NCBI RefSeq assembly: GCF_026157065.1
Contig: NZ_JANLGQ010000001.1
Span: forward strand, 890,897-954,896
DNA length: 64,000 bases
Origin: Enterococcus sp. HY326
GTDB taxonomy: Bacteria > Bacillota > Bacilli > Lactobacillales > Enterococcaceae
Direction of reading: 5' to 3'
Part shown: in pieces, positions 35,917-45,358 of the stretch
Layout of the letters: each line of letters opens with the position of its first letter
Position numbering within the stretch: position 1 is the first letter of the stretch
Position numbers and translations under genes: made by a program
Notes under the pieces: model-generated
Database searches by the model: none
Seen by the model: only the letters and a program-made list of their open reading frames with translations
What the model was told of the DNA's origin: nothing

Positions 35917-37376
35917 GATTTACTAACCCCCTCAAAAAAATTATTTTCAAGGCTGGCTGGCGGATCGTAATTGCCGTGAATATTCGGCGCACCTTTTTTC
36001 AACGTGCGATGAGCAATGGTCAGTACGGTACCGATTAAAAGTAAATCCATAATGGCTAACAGTGTAACCGAAGTAATTATTTTGGCTGGTGTCATATCCG
36101 GCGAGACAGCGTCTAATTGCGTAAATATTCCATAGACAACAAACGGATAACGGCCAACTTCGGCAACTACCCAACCGGTAACGACAGTCACGTAGGGGAA
36201 CCACATACTGATTCCAAAAGCCTTTAGCAGACGAGGATGTTCTTCGATTGATTTTTTCTTGCGGTACAGTAATAATAAGCCCACCGTTCCCAAGACGACA
36301 TAATAATACCCGGAATAAAACATCCAGCGCATACACCAAAAGAGCAGAGTTACCGGCGGATAATAGCTCATCTCGCCATCGTAAGAAGCCGCAACCTCTG
36401 AATCATATTTTTCATGATAGGTTTTGGCAATCTCATTCATCCCTTCTGCTCCACCAACAAAGGTTCCATTGCCAAAATAACTTCCCAGCCCCGGAATTCC
36501 GATACCAGTGGACGTGTGCTCGCTCTCATTAATCCAAGCGGCAATATCCCACGGAGCACCCGTCGTATCACTGCCTTCATTTTCATAGCGACCTTCCACA
36601 GCGGCAAATTTCATCGCCTGCAACGCTCCGCTGGCAGTAATTTGATTGTCCCCCATCTGCTGTTGGATAATCGCAAAGGGTAAAAACATCAAGACACCGA
36701 TTTGAATTGATTTTTTAAAAATTTTACGGTCACGATTTTTGAGAATCTGCCATGCAGAAACACCGCAGACCACGAGGCCGCCTAAAATCATAATGGCACC
36801 TAAAACATGGAGTGCCTCTGGCCAGTATTGCGGATTTTGGACTAGTGACAACACACTGTCTAACCGAGCACGGCCCCCCTCCATCGTAAAACCAACCGGA
36901 TTTTGCATAAACGCATTGATCATAATAATCCAAACAACTGAAAATAACGACGTAAATAAGAGCAGTGCTGCAAATAAAACGTGAAGCTTCTTATTGATTT
37001 TCCCCCAAGTAAAACGCCACAGTCCGATTAGCGTGGATTCCATAAAGAAAGCCATAATCCCCTCCAACGCTAACGGAACGCCGATGACATCGCCAAAGAA
37101 ATACGCGTACGCCGACCAGTTCATCCCAAATTGAAACTCCATAATCAAACCTGTAACGACACCCGTTCCAAAACTGAAAAAATACAGCTTTGCAAAAAAC
37201 AAGGCTAGGCGGCCATAATGCTCGTTTTCTTTTTTGCCAAACACATAAATTAATTCAAAAATTAGCGTCGCCGCCATTAACCCAATGGTCGTCGGCACAA
37301 AAAAGAAATGCATAATCGCCGTCATAGCAAATTGAATCCGTGACATAGTTGTCACAAACATCATCGAACCAATCAT
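35913..37376 (-). CDS. cydA: Cytochrome bd oxidase subunit I
   Basis: Heme b558/b595/d subunit, about 487 aa. MSRIQFAMTAIMHFFFVP at residues 11-28 carries the conserved heme-ligand His23; LEGIMAFFMES and LHVLGAIMILGG are other ligand regions. A short Q-loop (no long insertion) follows. The usual GRQPW motif reads GRYPF here, an unusual change near the quinol side. ATG 37376 is chosen with AAAGGTGG upstream; a GTG at 37388 is less likely. The cell would need imported heme, since no synthesis genes are seen. Confidence 0.94.
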   Translation of the reverse strand: MIGSMMFVTTMSRIQFAMTAIMHFFFVPTTIGLMAATLIFELIYVFGKKENEHYGRLALFFAKLYFFSFGTGVVTGLIMEFQFGMNWSAYAYFFGDVIGVPLALEGIMAFFMESTLIGLWRFTWGKINKKLHVLFAALLLFTSLFSVVWIIMINAFMQNPVGFTMEGGRARLDSVLSLVQNPQYWPEALHVLGAIMILGGLVVCGVSAWQILKNRDRKIFKKSIQIGVLMFLPFAIIQQQMGDNQITASGALQAMKFAAVEGRYENEGSDTTGAPWDIAAWINESEHTSTGIGIPGLGSYFGNGTFVGGAEGMNEIAKTYHEKYDSEVAASYDGEMSYYPPVTLLFWCMRWMFYSGYYYVVLGTVGLLLLYRKKKSIEEHPRLLKAFGISMWFPYVTVVTGWVVAEVGRYPFVVYGIFTQLDAVSPDMTPAKIITSVTLLAIMDLLLIGTVLTIAHRTLKKGAPNIHGNYDPPASLENNFFEGVSKS

Positions 37377-37402
37377 AACCCTTCCCACCTTTCACACCTT
37401 TT

Positions 37403-37416
37403 TTAAAACGCTTTCT
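37403..37416 (-). promoter_or_regulatory. cre-like site upstream of cydA
   Basis: On the minus strand AGAAAGCGTTTTAA matches the CcpA consensus with two mismatches, 27 nt upstream of the cydA start. No clear Rex palindrome is seen. Confidence 0.35.
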
Positions 37417-37886
37417 TTATATCTTCAATAATACTACCATCTTCAAATTTTATCTATTTTTTTTAGTTTGGCGACAAAAAATAATCTTTTTTATTATTAT
37501 ATCTATTTCATTTTTTACAAATACCGCTAGAACACTGGTTAAATTCTCCAAGACTATTCCTTAGTCCCGCCTTTTTTGGTATACTAAAAAGTGTCTGTCA
37601 AGAATCGAGAATTTTTTTATGAAATTAGCAATTTTGTTTTCAAATTCATTTTAAAAAACACTCTCGTTTGACTACTTTATTGGTTGAATTATTTTTGACG
37701 AAAAACATGAGTCACATCAAAAATAGATATTGTCTTACAGGTGACAAATGATACAATAATAAAAGGGATGAGCGTCGTTTCTTTCTATATTATATGTCGT
37801 CTCTTTTTACATATCATTTGACAACGGAGTCTATCTTTAGTTAAACGTATTTACCAGATCGAATTATTCAATTAGGAGTTGAGAGA
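37417..37886. other. Divergent intergenic region cydA / CapA-Mur gene
   Basis: About 470 nt, no ORF. A candidate forward promoter is TTGTCT-N16-TACAAT at 37730-37757. Downstream are an imperfect direct repeat (37774-37790 and 37796-37814, GTCGT-T/C-TCTTT) and an inverted pair ACAAATGATA (37743-37752) with TATCATTTG (37812-37820), together suggesting a structured leader. Confidence 0.4.
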
Positions 37887-40800
37887 ATGAAGTCAGCAGA
37901 AAAAAATCTTTTTGCGACAACCAAGTTAATTTTTAACAAAGACCGCATTATCGAGCAACGTCCACTAGGAAATCGGGTGTCTCCTTGGGGAACTAGCAAT
38001 CTGCTATTGTATTTGGCAGTGTTACAGGATTTAGAAAACAACCGTTTAACCCCGACACAAGAAATCGTCTTTTCTCAGGCTGCAGCCCAAGAAGGCCAAG
38101 CCTTGCGGGGAACAAAGGCAACTGAGGGAGAAAAACGCTTATTAATTGATGTTTTAAACCAAGCGATTTCTCTAAATGCACCAGACTGTATCATGGCTTT
38201 ATTTGAAGTCTATGGCAGCCGTAGTCAAGGGATTGACCGCATTAACCAATTAGGCAATGAATTAGAAATTTCTTTCTTCTCCCGTCTAACCGGTACTGGC
38301 CGGAAAATACAAGGCCAATTATCAAATGTTTTTGATTATTATAAAATTGGCGTGGCCTTTTTAAACCTATCTAAATCAAGCTTCCAATACATTGCCAACC
38401 GTGACCATGTCATCAACGGGCAATTGTATCCGGCGCAATCTGTTTTAGATAAACAGGGGATGACTTTAGCCAGCATTTTCTGGGGCACAGATCAATCTGA
38501 TTGCTTTGTCTTTTATGAAGACGAACAGGAAGTGTTATGTTCCATCGTAATTAACGGGGCTAGCTATGTGCATACTTCGCAATTAGCCTTTAACCAATTG
38601 CCTGAAACTAGTGACTTCGATGAAATTGAAATCGAATCACCAATTATCAACTTCTTAGGCGACACGTATTTCGGTGAATACTTTACAGATATTCGCCGTA
38701 GCAATCGGATTAAAGATGCGTTGCAAGAGCACGGTTACGCTCATTCCATGGCAAACTTAGCGACTAAGATGCCAGAAGATCAATTTAATATTGTGACCTA
38801 TGAAGGTGTCTTAACAAAACCTGGACAAGAAAGTACCTTAGCCCGCAAAGTTTTCTTATTTGGCGGCGATGAAAAAGCGACGGTTGGTGAATTGGCTCAC
38901 CGCAATACGTCTTTAGTCAACTTAGGGACTAACCACAGCATGGACTTTGGGGATGAATCTTTAGGCGAAACAATTGACGCCTTCACTCATCAGCATATCA
39001 ATACAATCGGTGCTGGCAAAAACTTAGAGGATGCGCTGCGGCCAATTGTTTTAACTTACAATTACCGTCAAAAAACGGCGATTTTCTCTGGTTATTGGTA
39101 CCGTCGTTTTGTCGATGAAAACTATGATTTTTATGCGAATAAAGCTAAAGCCGGCGTAGCTGCTCTAAATGGTTTATTACTTGAAAAAATCAAACAATTT
39201 AAAAAACAGCATCCAGATATTTTCGTAACTGTCTTAGCTCATTGGGGCAACAGCTTTGAAAACATCCATGAAGACCAAAGAGAAATTGCTCAGCAGTTAG
39301 TAGCTGCCGGCGCTGATTTAATTTTGGGAACTGGCCCCCATAAAGTCCAGCCGATTGAAGAAATCGACGGGACAACTGTGGTTTACAGTATGGGAAATGG
39401 TGTCTTCAACAGTGATGGGGAAGAATTCAAACAAACCGACGCTTTACCATACGGTTATTTCTTGAAGTGGGATATTTCCAATCACAAGATTCAAACCTAT
39501 CCATTTAACAACTACAATCCAGAGACCTTCTGGCAACCAAGCTTTATTCAAGCTTCTGAACCAGGCAGTGTCTTCGCTGACTTGAAAACAGTTGATCCAG
39601 CGAATAAATTTAATCATCCAGTGATTGATAAAGAAGGCTATTTATTATTTGAATTCCCATTAAATAATGCGGAACCAAAAGCTGAAAACCACAATCCAGT
39701 CTTTAAAGTGCGGGATGAATTTTCTAAATTATTTGAAGGCTATTTCTTAAATGAAAATCTTTTGTATGATTTAAAAATTGATCACATTAGCTTTATGGCA
39801 CAAAATATCAAACAACGGAAATGGCAAAATGTGGCCTTCTTGGCTTTAACACCAGAAAGCCAAAAAGCGTTAGTTCCGGCTAATAGCAATTGGCAGCCGG
39901 TCCATGGCAATCAAGACTACATGACCCTAGGCATCAGCAGTCAAGTTTCTTTAATTGTCACAGATGAACCAATTCAAGAATTGGCCAATGAAGTCCCACA
40001 ATTTATCGTGCCAAACACGTTACGCTTCGTCTATGAATATGCAAGTATGGCAGCGGAAAATTATAAAGGTGAATTGATTACCATTTCTGGAAGCACCGGG
40101 AAAACATCAACTCGTTTAATGCTGTCTCATTTATTGAAGGACAAAAAACCATTTGAAAATACAGGGAATGCTAACTTGCATTTACCTACTCTAAATATGA
40201 CGTTAGAGCTTGCAAGCCAGCCAAAAGTTTCTCTGTTTGAAGTTGCTGCTTCAGCACTGAACGGTTTAGCTTACGGAAATAACGCGTATCTATGGGAGAG
40301 CGAAGCAGCTATCTTCACTTCCTTTGGTTCATCACCAGAAGCGAAGGGCGACGAGCAAAATCTGCGGATTAACAATGATATCTTTAAAGGTGTGAAAAAT
40401 GGCGGCTACGCAATTATCAATGCCGACATCGAAGAAAAATATCTGTGGCGCATTATCAAGCAAGCCAAATCACAAAACTTACATGTTCGTCTCTTCAGCC
40501 TGCACAATTCAGCAGCTGACTGTTACGTGATTGATAAGATTGTGGATAAAGATAAGACAACTGTTTCACTATTGCTTTCTGGTAAATTTGTTCACTTCAC
40601 TTTAACCAATGATAGCGACGGTCAAATTCAAAATGCTTTAAGCGTACTCTTAACCTTGGATAGCCTAGGCTATGATGTCAAAGAATACACTGATAAGCTG
40701 GAAAGCTTCCGCAGCCTACCACGGGTATTAGAAACAATTGACGTGACTGTCAACAAACATCAAGTGACTGTTTTAGATGATACTTATAGCAGCTCAACTG

Positions 40801-41282
40801 AAGCTGCCATTGACGGAATTAAATTATTTACCGAGAAGAAGGCCTTCTACGCTGGTAAGAAATTTATCGTCCTTGGTCAAATCGCTGACTTCGGCCGCTT
40901 TAGCCGTGAGGAACATTTGCGCCTATTGCCTTATTTAGAGGCAGCTGGTGCAGATAAGATTTATCTATGGGGCGAAGCCTTTGAAGCCTTGGCGAACGAT
41001 CTGCCAAATGGCACTTGGTTTAAAGAAAAAGATAATTTAGTTCAAGCCTTAGAGGAAAATCTTGATGATAATTCCTTTATCTACATCAAGGGTTCCCATG
41101 CGAGTCGCTTCTATGAAATTGTCGACCGTTTGAAATCTCAACGCAATGTACCATTTACAAATGTTGCTGAAGATACAGCCGCTGAAGTGGTTGAAACGCC
41201 AACACCAGACATCCACCCTTCTGTAGCTGAATCATTAATGGATGCCACTGAAGACGAAGCTGGTACAACGGAAACAGAATAA
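37887..41282 (+). CDS. Three-part protein: degenerate S11-like domain, CapA-type phosphatase, MurF-like ligase
   Basis: 1131 aa. Residues about 28-230 align by eye with D-Ala-D-Ala carboxypeptidase (S11) folds: SNLLLYLAVLQDLENNRL, an SLN in place of SxN, and FFSRLTGTG, but the SxxK Ser/Lys and KTG are missing, so this part is probably inactive. Residues about 252-545 are a CapA/PGA-synthesis-type metallophosphatase (FLGDTYFG, NLGTNHSMDFG, LAHWGNSFE, YSMGNGVFN). From about 725 comes a Mur ligase: P-loop SGSTGKTST, then DDTYSSST and IKGSHASRF as in MurF. No signal peptide is evident. AGGAG precedes the ATG. It stands alone. It may join an amino acid or peptide to a cell-wall or polymer precursor; function is inference. 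Confidence 0.75.
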   Translation: MKSAEKNLFATTKLIFNKDRIIEQRPLGNRVSPWGTSNLLLYLAVLQDLENNRLTPTQEIVFSQAAAQEGQALRGTKATEGEKRLLIDVLNQAISLNAPDCIMALFEVYGSRSQGIDRINQLGNELEISFFSRLTGTGRKIQGQLSNVFDYYKIGVAFLNLSKSSFQYIANRDHVINGQLYPAQSVLDKQGMTLASIFWGTDQSDCFVFYEDEQEVLCSIVINGASYVHTSQLAFNQLPETSDFDEIEIESPIINFLGDTYFGEYFTDIRRSNRIKDALQEHGYAHSMANLATKMPEDQFNIVTYEGVLTKPGQESTLARKVFLFGGDEKATVGELAHRNTSLVNLGTNHSMDFGDESLGETIDAFTHQHINTIGAGKNLEDALRPIVLTYNYRQKTAIFSGYWYRRFVDENYDFYANKAKAGVAALNGLLLEKIKQFKKQHPDIFVTVLAHWGNSFENIHEDQREIAQQLVAAGADLILGTGPHKVQPIEEIDGTTVVYSMGNGVFNSDGEEFKQTDALPYGYFLKWDISNHKIQTYPFNNYNPETFWQPSFIQASEPGSVFADLKTVDPANKFNHPVIDKEGYLLFEFPLNNAEPKAENHNPVFKVRDEFSKLFEGYFLNENLLYDLKIDHISFMAQNIKQRKWQNVAFLALTPESQKALVPANSNWQPVHGNQDYMTLGISSQVSLIVTDEPIQELANEVPQFIVPNTLRFVYEYASMAAENYKGELITISGSTGKTSTRLMLSHLLKDKKPFENTGNANLHLPTLNMTLELASQPKVSLFEVAASALNGLAYGNNAYLWESEAAIFTSFGSSPEAKGDEQNLRINNDIFKGVKNGGYAIINADIEEKYLWRIIKQAKSQNLHVRLFSLHNSAADCYVIDKIVDKDKTTVSLLLSGKFVHFTLTNDSDGQIQNALSVLLTLDSLGYDVKEYTDKLESFRSLPRVLETIDVTVNKHQVTVLDDTYSSSTEAAIDGIKLFTEKKAFYAGKKFIVLGQIADFGRFSREEHLRLLPYLEAAGADKIYLWGEAFEALANDLPNGTWFKEKDNLVQALEENLDDNSFIYIKGSHASRFYEIVDRLKSQRNVPFTNVAEDTAAEVVETPTPDIHPSVAESLMDATEDEAGTTETE

Positions 41283-41292
41283 CCGTAATGCA

Positions 41293-41338
41293 AAAAGAAT
41301 CTTTTAGGAATGTCGTGTTCCTGAAAGATTCTTTTTTG
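41293..41338 (+). terminator. Terminator of the CapA-Mur gene
   Basis: AAAGAATCTTTTAGGAA pairs with TTCCTGAAAGATTCTTT with one mismatch and a 7-nt loop, followed by a T-run. Confidence 0.9.
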
Positions 41339-41721
41339 GTATTCTATTTTTGCTTGTTGAAGATTCAGCCCTTGTGCTTTTCAAATTTGCTTTTGAATGC
41401 GGCATATTTTCTATTTTGTTCAGTCCATCAGCAAGGAAACGACTAATCCATTTAATTATTTTCAAGTTTAGTTTCACTGAGAAAAATATTTAAAATAACG
41501 CATATTATATGTCCTTTTTATGAACTTCCTAAAGAAAAAGTTAAGATATTTTTGAATTAATTTCTATTTAAGACTGGAAGAACCTGTGCTTTTTGGCGCC
41601 TTTTTTCATTTAAAGAAGGCTTTCAGCAAATTTAATCCCTTTAATTTTTCATAATATAAAAATGAAATCACTGATTCCGGTATTGGGATAAAATTCAAAA
41701 TATAACTAACAGTTCAATAAA
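41339..41721. other. Non-coding region upstream of lipoprotein gene
   Basis: A/T-rich stretch of about 380 nt with no convincing ORF, repeat or RNA structure on either strand. Confidence 0.5.
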
Positions 41722-41750
41722 TTGACGATAAATCTCCTGAGGAATAGACT
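41722..41750 (+). promoter_or_regulatory. Promoter of the lipoprotein gene
   Basis: TTGACG (41722-41727), 17-nt spacer, TAGACT (41745-41750), 42 nt upstream of the start codon. Confidence 0.6.
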
Positions 41751-41792
41751 AGGCAACGAGTCAAAAACAAAAATCTTAGGAGATGTTACATT

Positions 41793-42515
41793 ATGTTTAA
41801 AAAAGCAATTATTAGCGGGGTTAGCCTTGCAGCCTTAACAGTTTTATTAGCAGCTTGTGGATCAAGCACAACTTCTTCCAGCTCAAGCAGCACAAGTGAA
41901 TCGACTTCTATGAGTTCTTCCATGAGCACAAGCTCTTCTAGTGAAGCAACTGCAACTAGCGCAACTGCTGGCGAAATTATCGGTAGCGATACAAGTTCAG
42001 ATGGTTCTGCAACAGAAATTACTTTACCTGGTGATACAGTAACTTTTGAAGTGCCCGTATCTAGCAGCGAAGAATACTTACACTTTGCCTTCATGCACGC
42101 AGCCTCTGGTGAAAAAGGTTGGTACTTTGCCCCTGAATCTGAAGATGGCATTGCCTTGAGCTCTTCTATGTTTGATGACGCTGACACAGTAGATATCACT
42201 GACCAAATCGCTTTGTTCGCCGCTCCTGATGCAACAACTTCAACAGCAGTAACAGCTAACGATGGCGATTTAATGTATGGTACTTCTGATAACTATTTGA
42301 AAGCAACTGTGACAATGGAAAATGATATGTATGTAATCACCATTGAAAATACTTCAACTGGCGACTACGAAACACCATTCTCTTCTGGTGTTTGGGAAGT
42401 AACTGATATGAAAGAAACTAGCTTTGACCACACTGCCTCTGCTGCTCTTTCTACATTAGCAACCTCTGGTAAACGGGCTGACCTTTACACAGAAGTTTCA
42501 GAAGCTAGCAAATAA
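41793..42515 (+). CDS. Ser-rich lipoprotein with spondin-like domain
   Basis: 240 aa. The signal peptide ends in the lipobox LLAAC (Cys21), so the mature protein is anchored to the outer face of the membrane. A Ser/Thr-rich linker follows (about residues 23-58). The remainder (about 70-235) has beta-rich FEVPVSSSEEYLHFAFMHA, SSSMFDDADT, YVITIENTSTGDYETPFSSGVWEV, reminiscent of spondin_N-domain proteins. AGGAG precedes the start. It lies upstream of a two-component system, but a strong terminator separates them. Function unknown; a link to envelope sensing is possible. Confidence 0.8.
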   Translation: MFKKAIISGVSLAALTVLLAACGSSTTSSSSSSTSESTSMSSSMSTSSSSEATATSATAGEIIGSDTSSDGSATEITLPGDTVTFEVPVSSSEEYLHFAFMHAASGEKGWYFAPESEDGIALSSSMFDDADTVDITDQIALFAAPDATTSTAVTANDGDLMYGTSDNYLKATVTMENDMYVITIENTSTGDYETPFSSGVWEVTDMKETSFDHTASAALSTLATSGKRADLYTEVSEASK

Positions 42516-42715
42516 TTTTTAATTCGCATATTTCTAAAAATCATACACAGTTATTGCCATTTCTGTTGTCTTACCTATAAATCAAAAATCCCCCGATTTT
42601 TTTGATTTGTAGCGGTGATAGGAGTTTTACAGCTGAAGGATTCCAATCATATTGATTGAAAATTTTTTTTACAGTATTAATTTGTATCACTGCTACTTTA
42701 TATAAATAAGTTTTT

Positions 42716-42760
42716 TAGCCTTCTGTTCCAGTATATTTGGAAACAGAAGGCTATTTTTTT
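42716..42760 (+). terminator. Strong terminator ahead of response regulator gene
   Basis: TAGCCTTCTGTT pairs perfectly with AACAGAAGGCTA across a 14-nt loop, followed by seven Ts. A weaker A/T hairpin lies at 42579-42613; otherwise 42516-42831 has no gene. Confidence 0.9.
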
Positions 42761-42831
42761 GTGCACTACTGGTTCTTGCTAAAAACTTTTTGTACAATAA
42801 TGGTAAGAATACTGCATTGAAGGAGGCCCGC

Positions 42832-43506
42832 ATGGAAAAAATATTACTTCTAGAAGATGACTCAAATTTAAGCAAGGGAATTCAGTTGTCTTTGAGTAAA
42901 GAAGGCTTTTCCGTCATCCCCTGTCTGACCATTGCGGCGGCAAAAGCTGCCTTTACTACAGAAAATTTTTCTTTAATCATCAGTGATATTTCTTTACCTG
43001 ACGGCAGCGGACTAGATTTTTGCCGTGATGTGCGCCGGCAGTCCAACGTTCTGATCCTTATGCTGACTTCCTATAAAGAAGAATATGATATCGTCACTGG
43101 TTATGAATATGGCGCAGATGATTACATGACCAAGCCCTTTAGCTTGATGGTCTTGATTTCTAAAGTCCGGGCATTAATGAACCGCCTGCCGGATAAGCAA
43201 GCACGACTATTGATTTCAGATGGCTTAAAGCTGAATTTATCAGAGATGAAAGTTTCTTTTGATGGTGACCCTTTGCCACTAAGTAAGACAGAGCTACAGC
43301 TGTTGATAACCTTTATGGAAAATCCCAAACAGATTCTCTCTCAAGAACAGCTATTAGCACGCATCTGGGATACAAAGGGCGACTATATTGACGGCAATAC
43401 AATTTCCGTTAATATCAGCCGGTTACGGCAAAAAATCGGCAAAGACCGGGTGAAAACTATTCGAGGAGTGGGCTATTTATGGGTCAACGACGTTCAAAAA
43501 CACTAA
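42832..43506 (+). CDS. OmpR-family response regulator
   Basis: 224 aa. The receiver domain has acidic pair EDD at residues 8-10, phospho-acceptor Asp52 in SDISLPDGSG and Lys in MTKPF. The winged-helix DNA-binding domain occupies the C-terminal half (YIDGNTISVNISRLRQKIG, RGVGYLW). The longer ORF from 42790 is not used because AAGGAGG sits directly before 42832. It overlaps the next gene, a histidine kinase, by 28 nt, and probably controls the ABC transporter genes that follow. Confidence 0.92.
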   Translation: MEKILLLEDDSNLSKGIQLSLSKEGFSVIPCLTIAAAKAAFTTENFSLIISDISLPDGSGLDFCRDVRRQSNVLILMLTSYKEEYDIVTGYEYGADDYMTKPFSLMVLISKVRALMNRLPDKQARLLISDGLKLNLSEMKVSFDGDPLPLSKTELQLLITFMENPKQILSQEQLLARIWDTKGDYIDGNTISVNISRLRQKIGKDRVKTIRGVGYLWVNDVQKH

Positions 43507-44615
43507 TCCTAATTTTTTTGCTGATGATTATCTGCGGGGGACTGCTGTGGTTGAACTCGCAACGAATGCAGACTGCAATTACTAACGAGCGGGACATTTT
43601 AATTGGCCAGCTGGCTGCCACTGGCGAATTTTCAGAAGCTGAGATTATCCAGCTGATTACTACTGACTTTGCAGAAGAAACACGCGCAACTGGGCAAAAT
43701 TTAAGTGCGAAATACGGCTTGACTGATGCGTTGACCCCTCAGCAACATATTATGCAAAACTATCAAATCGTCAATCTAGTTATTGTTGGCTTAAGCTTTC
43801 TTTTGATGGCAACAATTTTACTGTGGCGACAACGATACGCTAAAAAGATTTTTCAAAAAATGACGGAAGAGCTCGCTCATCAACAGGAACAGCTGGAACG
43901 AACAACGCTCCAGTTACAGCGCCAATCTAATGAGGGAAATCAGGTAAAAGAGAGTATTACCGACATTGCCCATCAGTTAAAAACGCCTGTTGCCTCTCTG
44001 CGTTTAAGCATGGAGATTGCTCTTTCCGAAAATTATTCTAAGGCTGAACGAGAAAGCTTTGCGAAGCAGACGGAAGTTCAAATTAATAAACTAGATTTAA
44101 TGTTGGATGGCCTAGTTAAAATATCGCAATTAGAAGCTGAGCTGATTTGCTTAAAGCCACAAGCTTATTCTCTGAAGAAAATTGTTGAGGAAGTCATCAA
44201 CGGCCTGATTATGAAGGCGCTTCAACAGGAAATTGACATTGAATTAGAACAGACAGCGGACGCCGTCGTTTTTGTCGACCGCAAATGGACCCGTGAAGCT
44301 ATCGGCAATGTGTTGGAAAATGCCATCAAGTATTCCCCACTTCATTCTGTGATTCTTGTTCGTCTAAGTGCTTTAGTAACCTATGCCCTCATTGAAATTC
44401 TCGATGAAGGTCCCGGTATTCCTAAGGGCGAAGTCAATCTGATTTATCAACGCTTCTATCGCGGGACAGAAGCAGAAACCTCCAGCCTCGAAGGTTCTGG
44501 AGTTGGTCTTTATTTAACCCGCAAAATTATTGAAGAGCAAGGGGGCGTTGTGAAAATGTTGCCCCGCATTCCCGAAGGAAGTAATTTTCAACTAACGCTG
44601 CCGTTGAGCCGCTAG
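43479..44615 (+). CDS. Sensor histidine kinase
   Basis: 378 aa with TM helices at about 8-26 and 95-116 bounding a ~65-residue extracellular sensor, then a short coiled coil, the H-box DIAHQLKTPV with His165, N-box ENAIKYSP and G-boxes DEGPGIP and GSGVGLYL. This is the common HisKA/HATPase_c form. The small outer domain gives no ligand clue. Adjacent ABC genes suggest sensing of an envelope-active peptide or of transporter status. Confidence 0.93.
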   Translation: MGQRRSKTLILIFLLMIICGGLLWLNSQRMQTAITNERDILIGQLAATGEFSEAEIIQLITTDFAEETRATGQNLSAKYGLTDALTPQQHIMQNYQIVNLVIVGLSFLLMATILLWRQRYAKKIFQKMTEELAHQQEQLERTTLQLQRQSNEGNQVKESITDIAHQLKTPVASLRLSMEIALSENYSKAERESFAKQTEVQINKLDLMLDGLVKISQLEAELICLKPQAYSLKKIVEEVINGLIMKALQQEIDIELEQTADAVVFVDRKWTREAIGNVLENAIKYSPLHSVILVRLSALVTYALIEILDEGPGIPKGEVNLIYQRFYRGTEAETSSLEGSGVGLYLTRKIIEEQGGVVKMLPRIPEGSNFQLTLPLSR

Positions 44616-44698
44616 TTTTCTTACAAATTTGTTACTCTTTTTGAAAGTGAATTGCAAGTTTCCCCTTCTATACTAAAAAGAAACGGGAGGGAATCGAA

Positions 44699-45358
44699 AT
44701 GATTTTAGAAATTAATGATTTAGTGAAGCACTATGACGACGGTAAAGAGATTGTCAAGGCGGTTGACCATGTGAACTTGGTGGTAAACAAAGGGGAATTT
44801 GTTGCAATTGTTGGGAAATCCGGTTCAGGAAAAAGCACCCTGCTAAACTTAATGGGTGGCCTAGATCGCCCCGATTCCGGCGAGGTTATCATCAGCGGGG
44901 AAAATATTTTCCAGCTGAAGGATGACCAGCTGGCAGCTTTTCGCCGGCAAAAAATCGGTTTTATTTTTCAGAGTTATAATCTGATTCCTTCTTTAAATGT
45001 CTGGGAAAATATTGTCTTACCGATTGGTTTAGATAATCGAAAAGTAAATGTAAATTTAGTTGAAGGTATTTTAGAGACGATTGGCTTGCAGGATCGTAAA
45101 CACTCACTCCCCAGTGAACTATCTGGTGGGCAACAACAACGGGTAGCCATTGCTCGGGCTATCGCTGCGGAACCGGCAATTATTTTAGCAGATGAACCGA
45201 CGGGAAACCTAGATACAAAAACTGAATTAGAGGTCATGTCCTTACTGAAAAATTCAGTTGATAAATTTGGTCAGACATTGCTTTTGATTACCCACGATGA
45301 ATCAATTGCTCAAATGGCTGACAGCATCGTCCACATTGAAGACGGGCGGGTGGTTTAA
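44699..45358 (+). CDS. ABC transporter ATP-binding protein
   Basis: 219-aa MacB-type ATPase: Walker [10 protein letters not shown] (about residues 39-47), Q-loop IFQSYNL, signature LSGGQQQR, Walker [13 protein letters not shown], switch His in ITHD. A GGGAGGG ribosome site precedes the ATG. The stop is directly followed by the permease ATG, so the two form one unit. An adjacent two-component system likely regulates it. Confidence 0.9.
   Translation: MILEINDLVKHYDDGKEIVKAVDHVNLVVNKGEFVAIVGKSGSGKSTLLNLMGGLDRPDSGEVIISGENIFQLKDDQLAAFRRQKIGFIFQSYNLIPSLNVWENIVLPIGLDNRKVNVNLVEGILETIGLQDRKHSLPSELSGGQQQRVAIARAIAAEPAIILADEPTGNLDTKTELEVMSLLKNSVDKFGQTLLLITHDESIAQMADSIVHIEDGRVV

Noticed and set aside
35947..37000. 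ORFs in other frames across cydA
   Set aside because: Shadows of a well-conserved gene; no family resemblance.
37389..37640. Rex operator upstream of cydA
   Set aside because: Only a TTCACA half-site is visible; no TTGTGA-N6-TCACAA palindrome.
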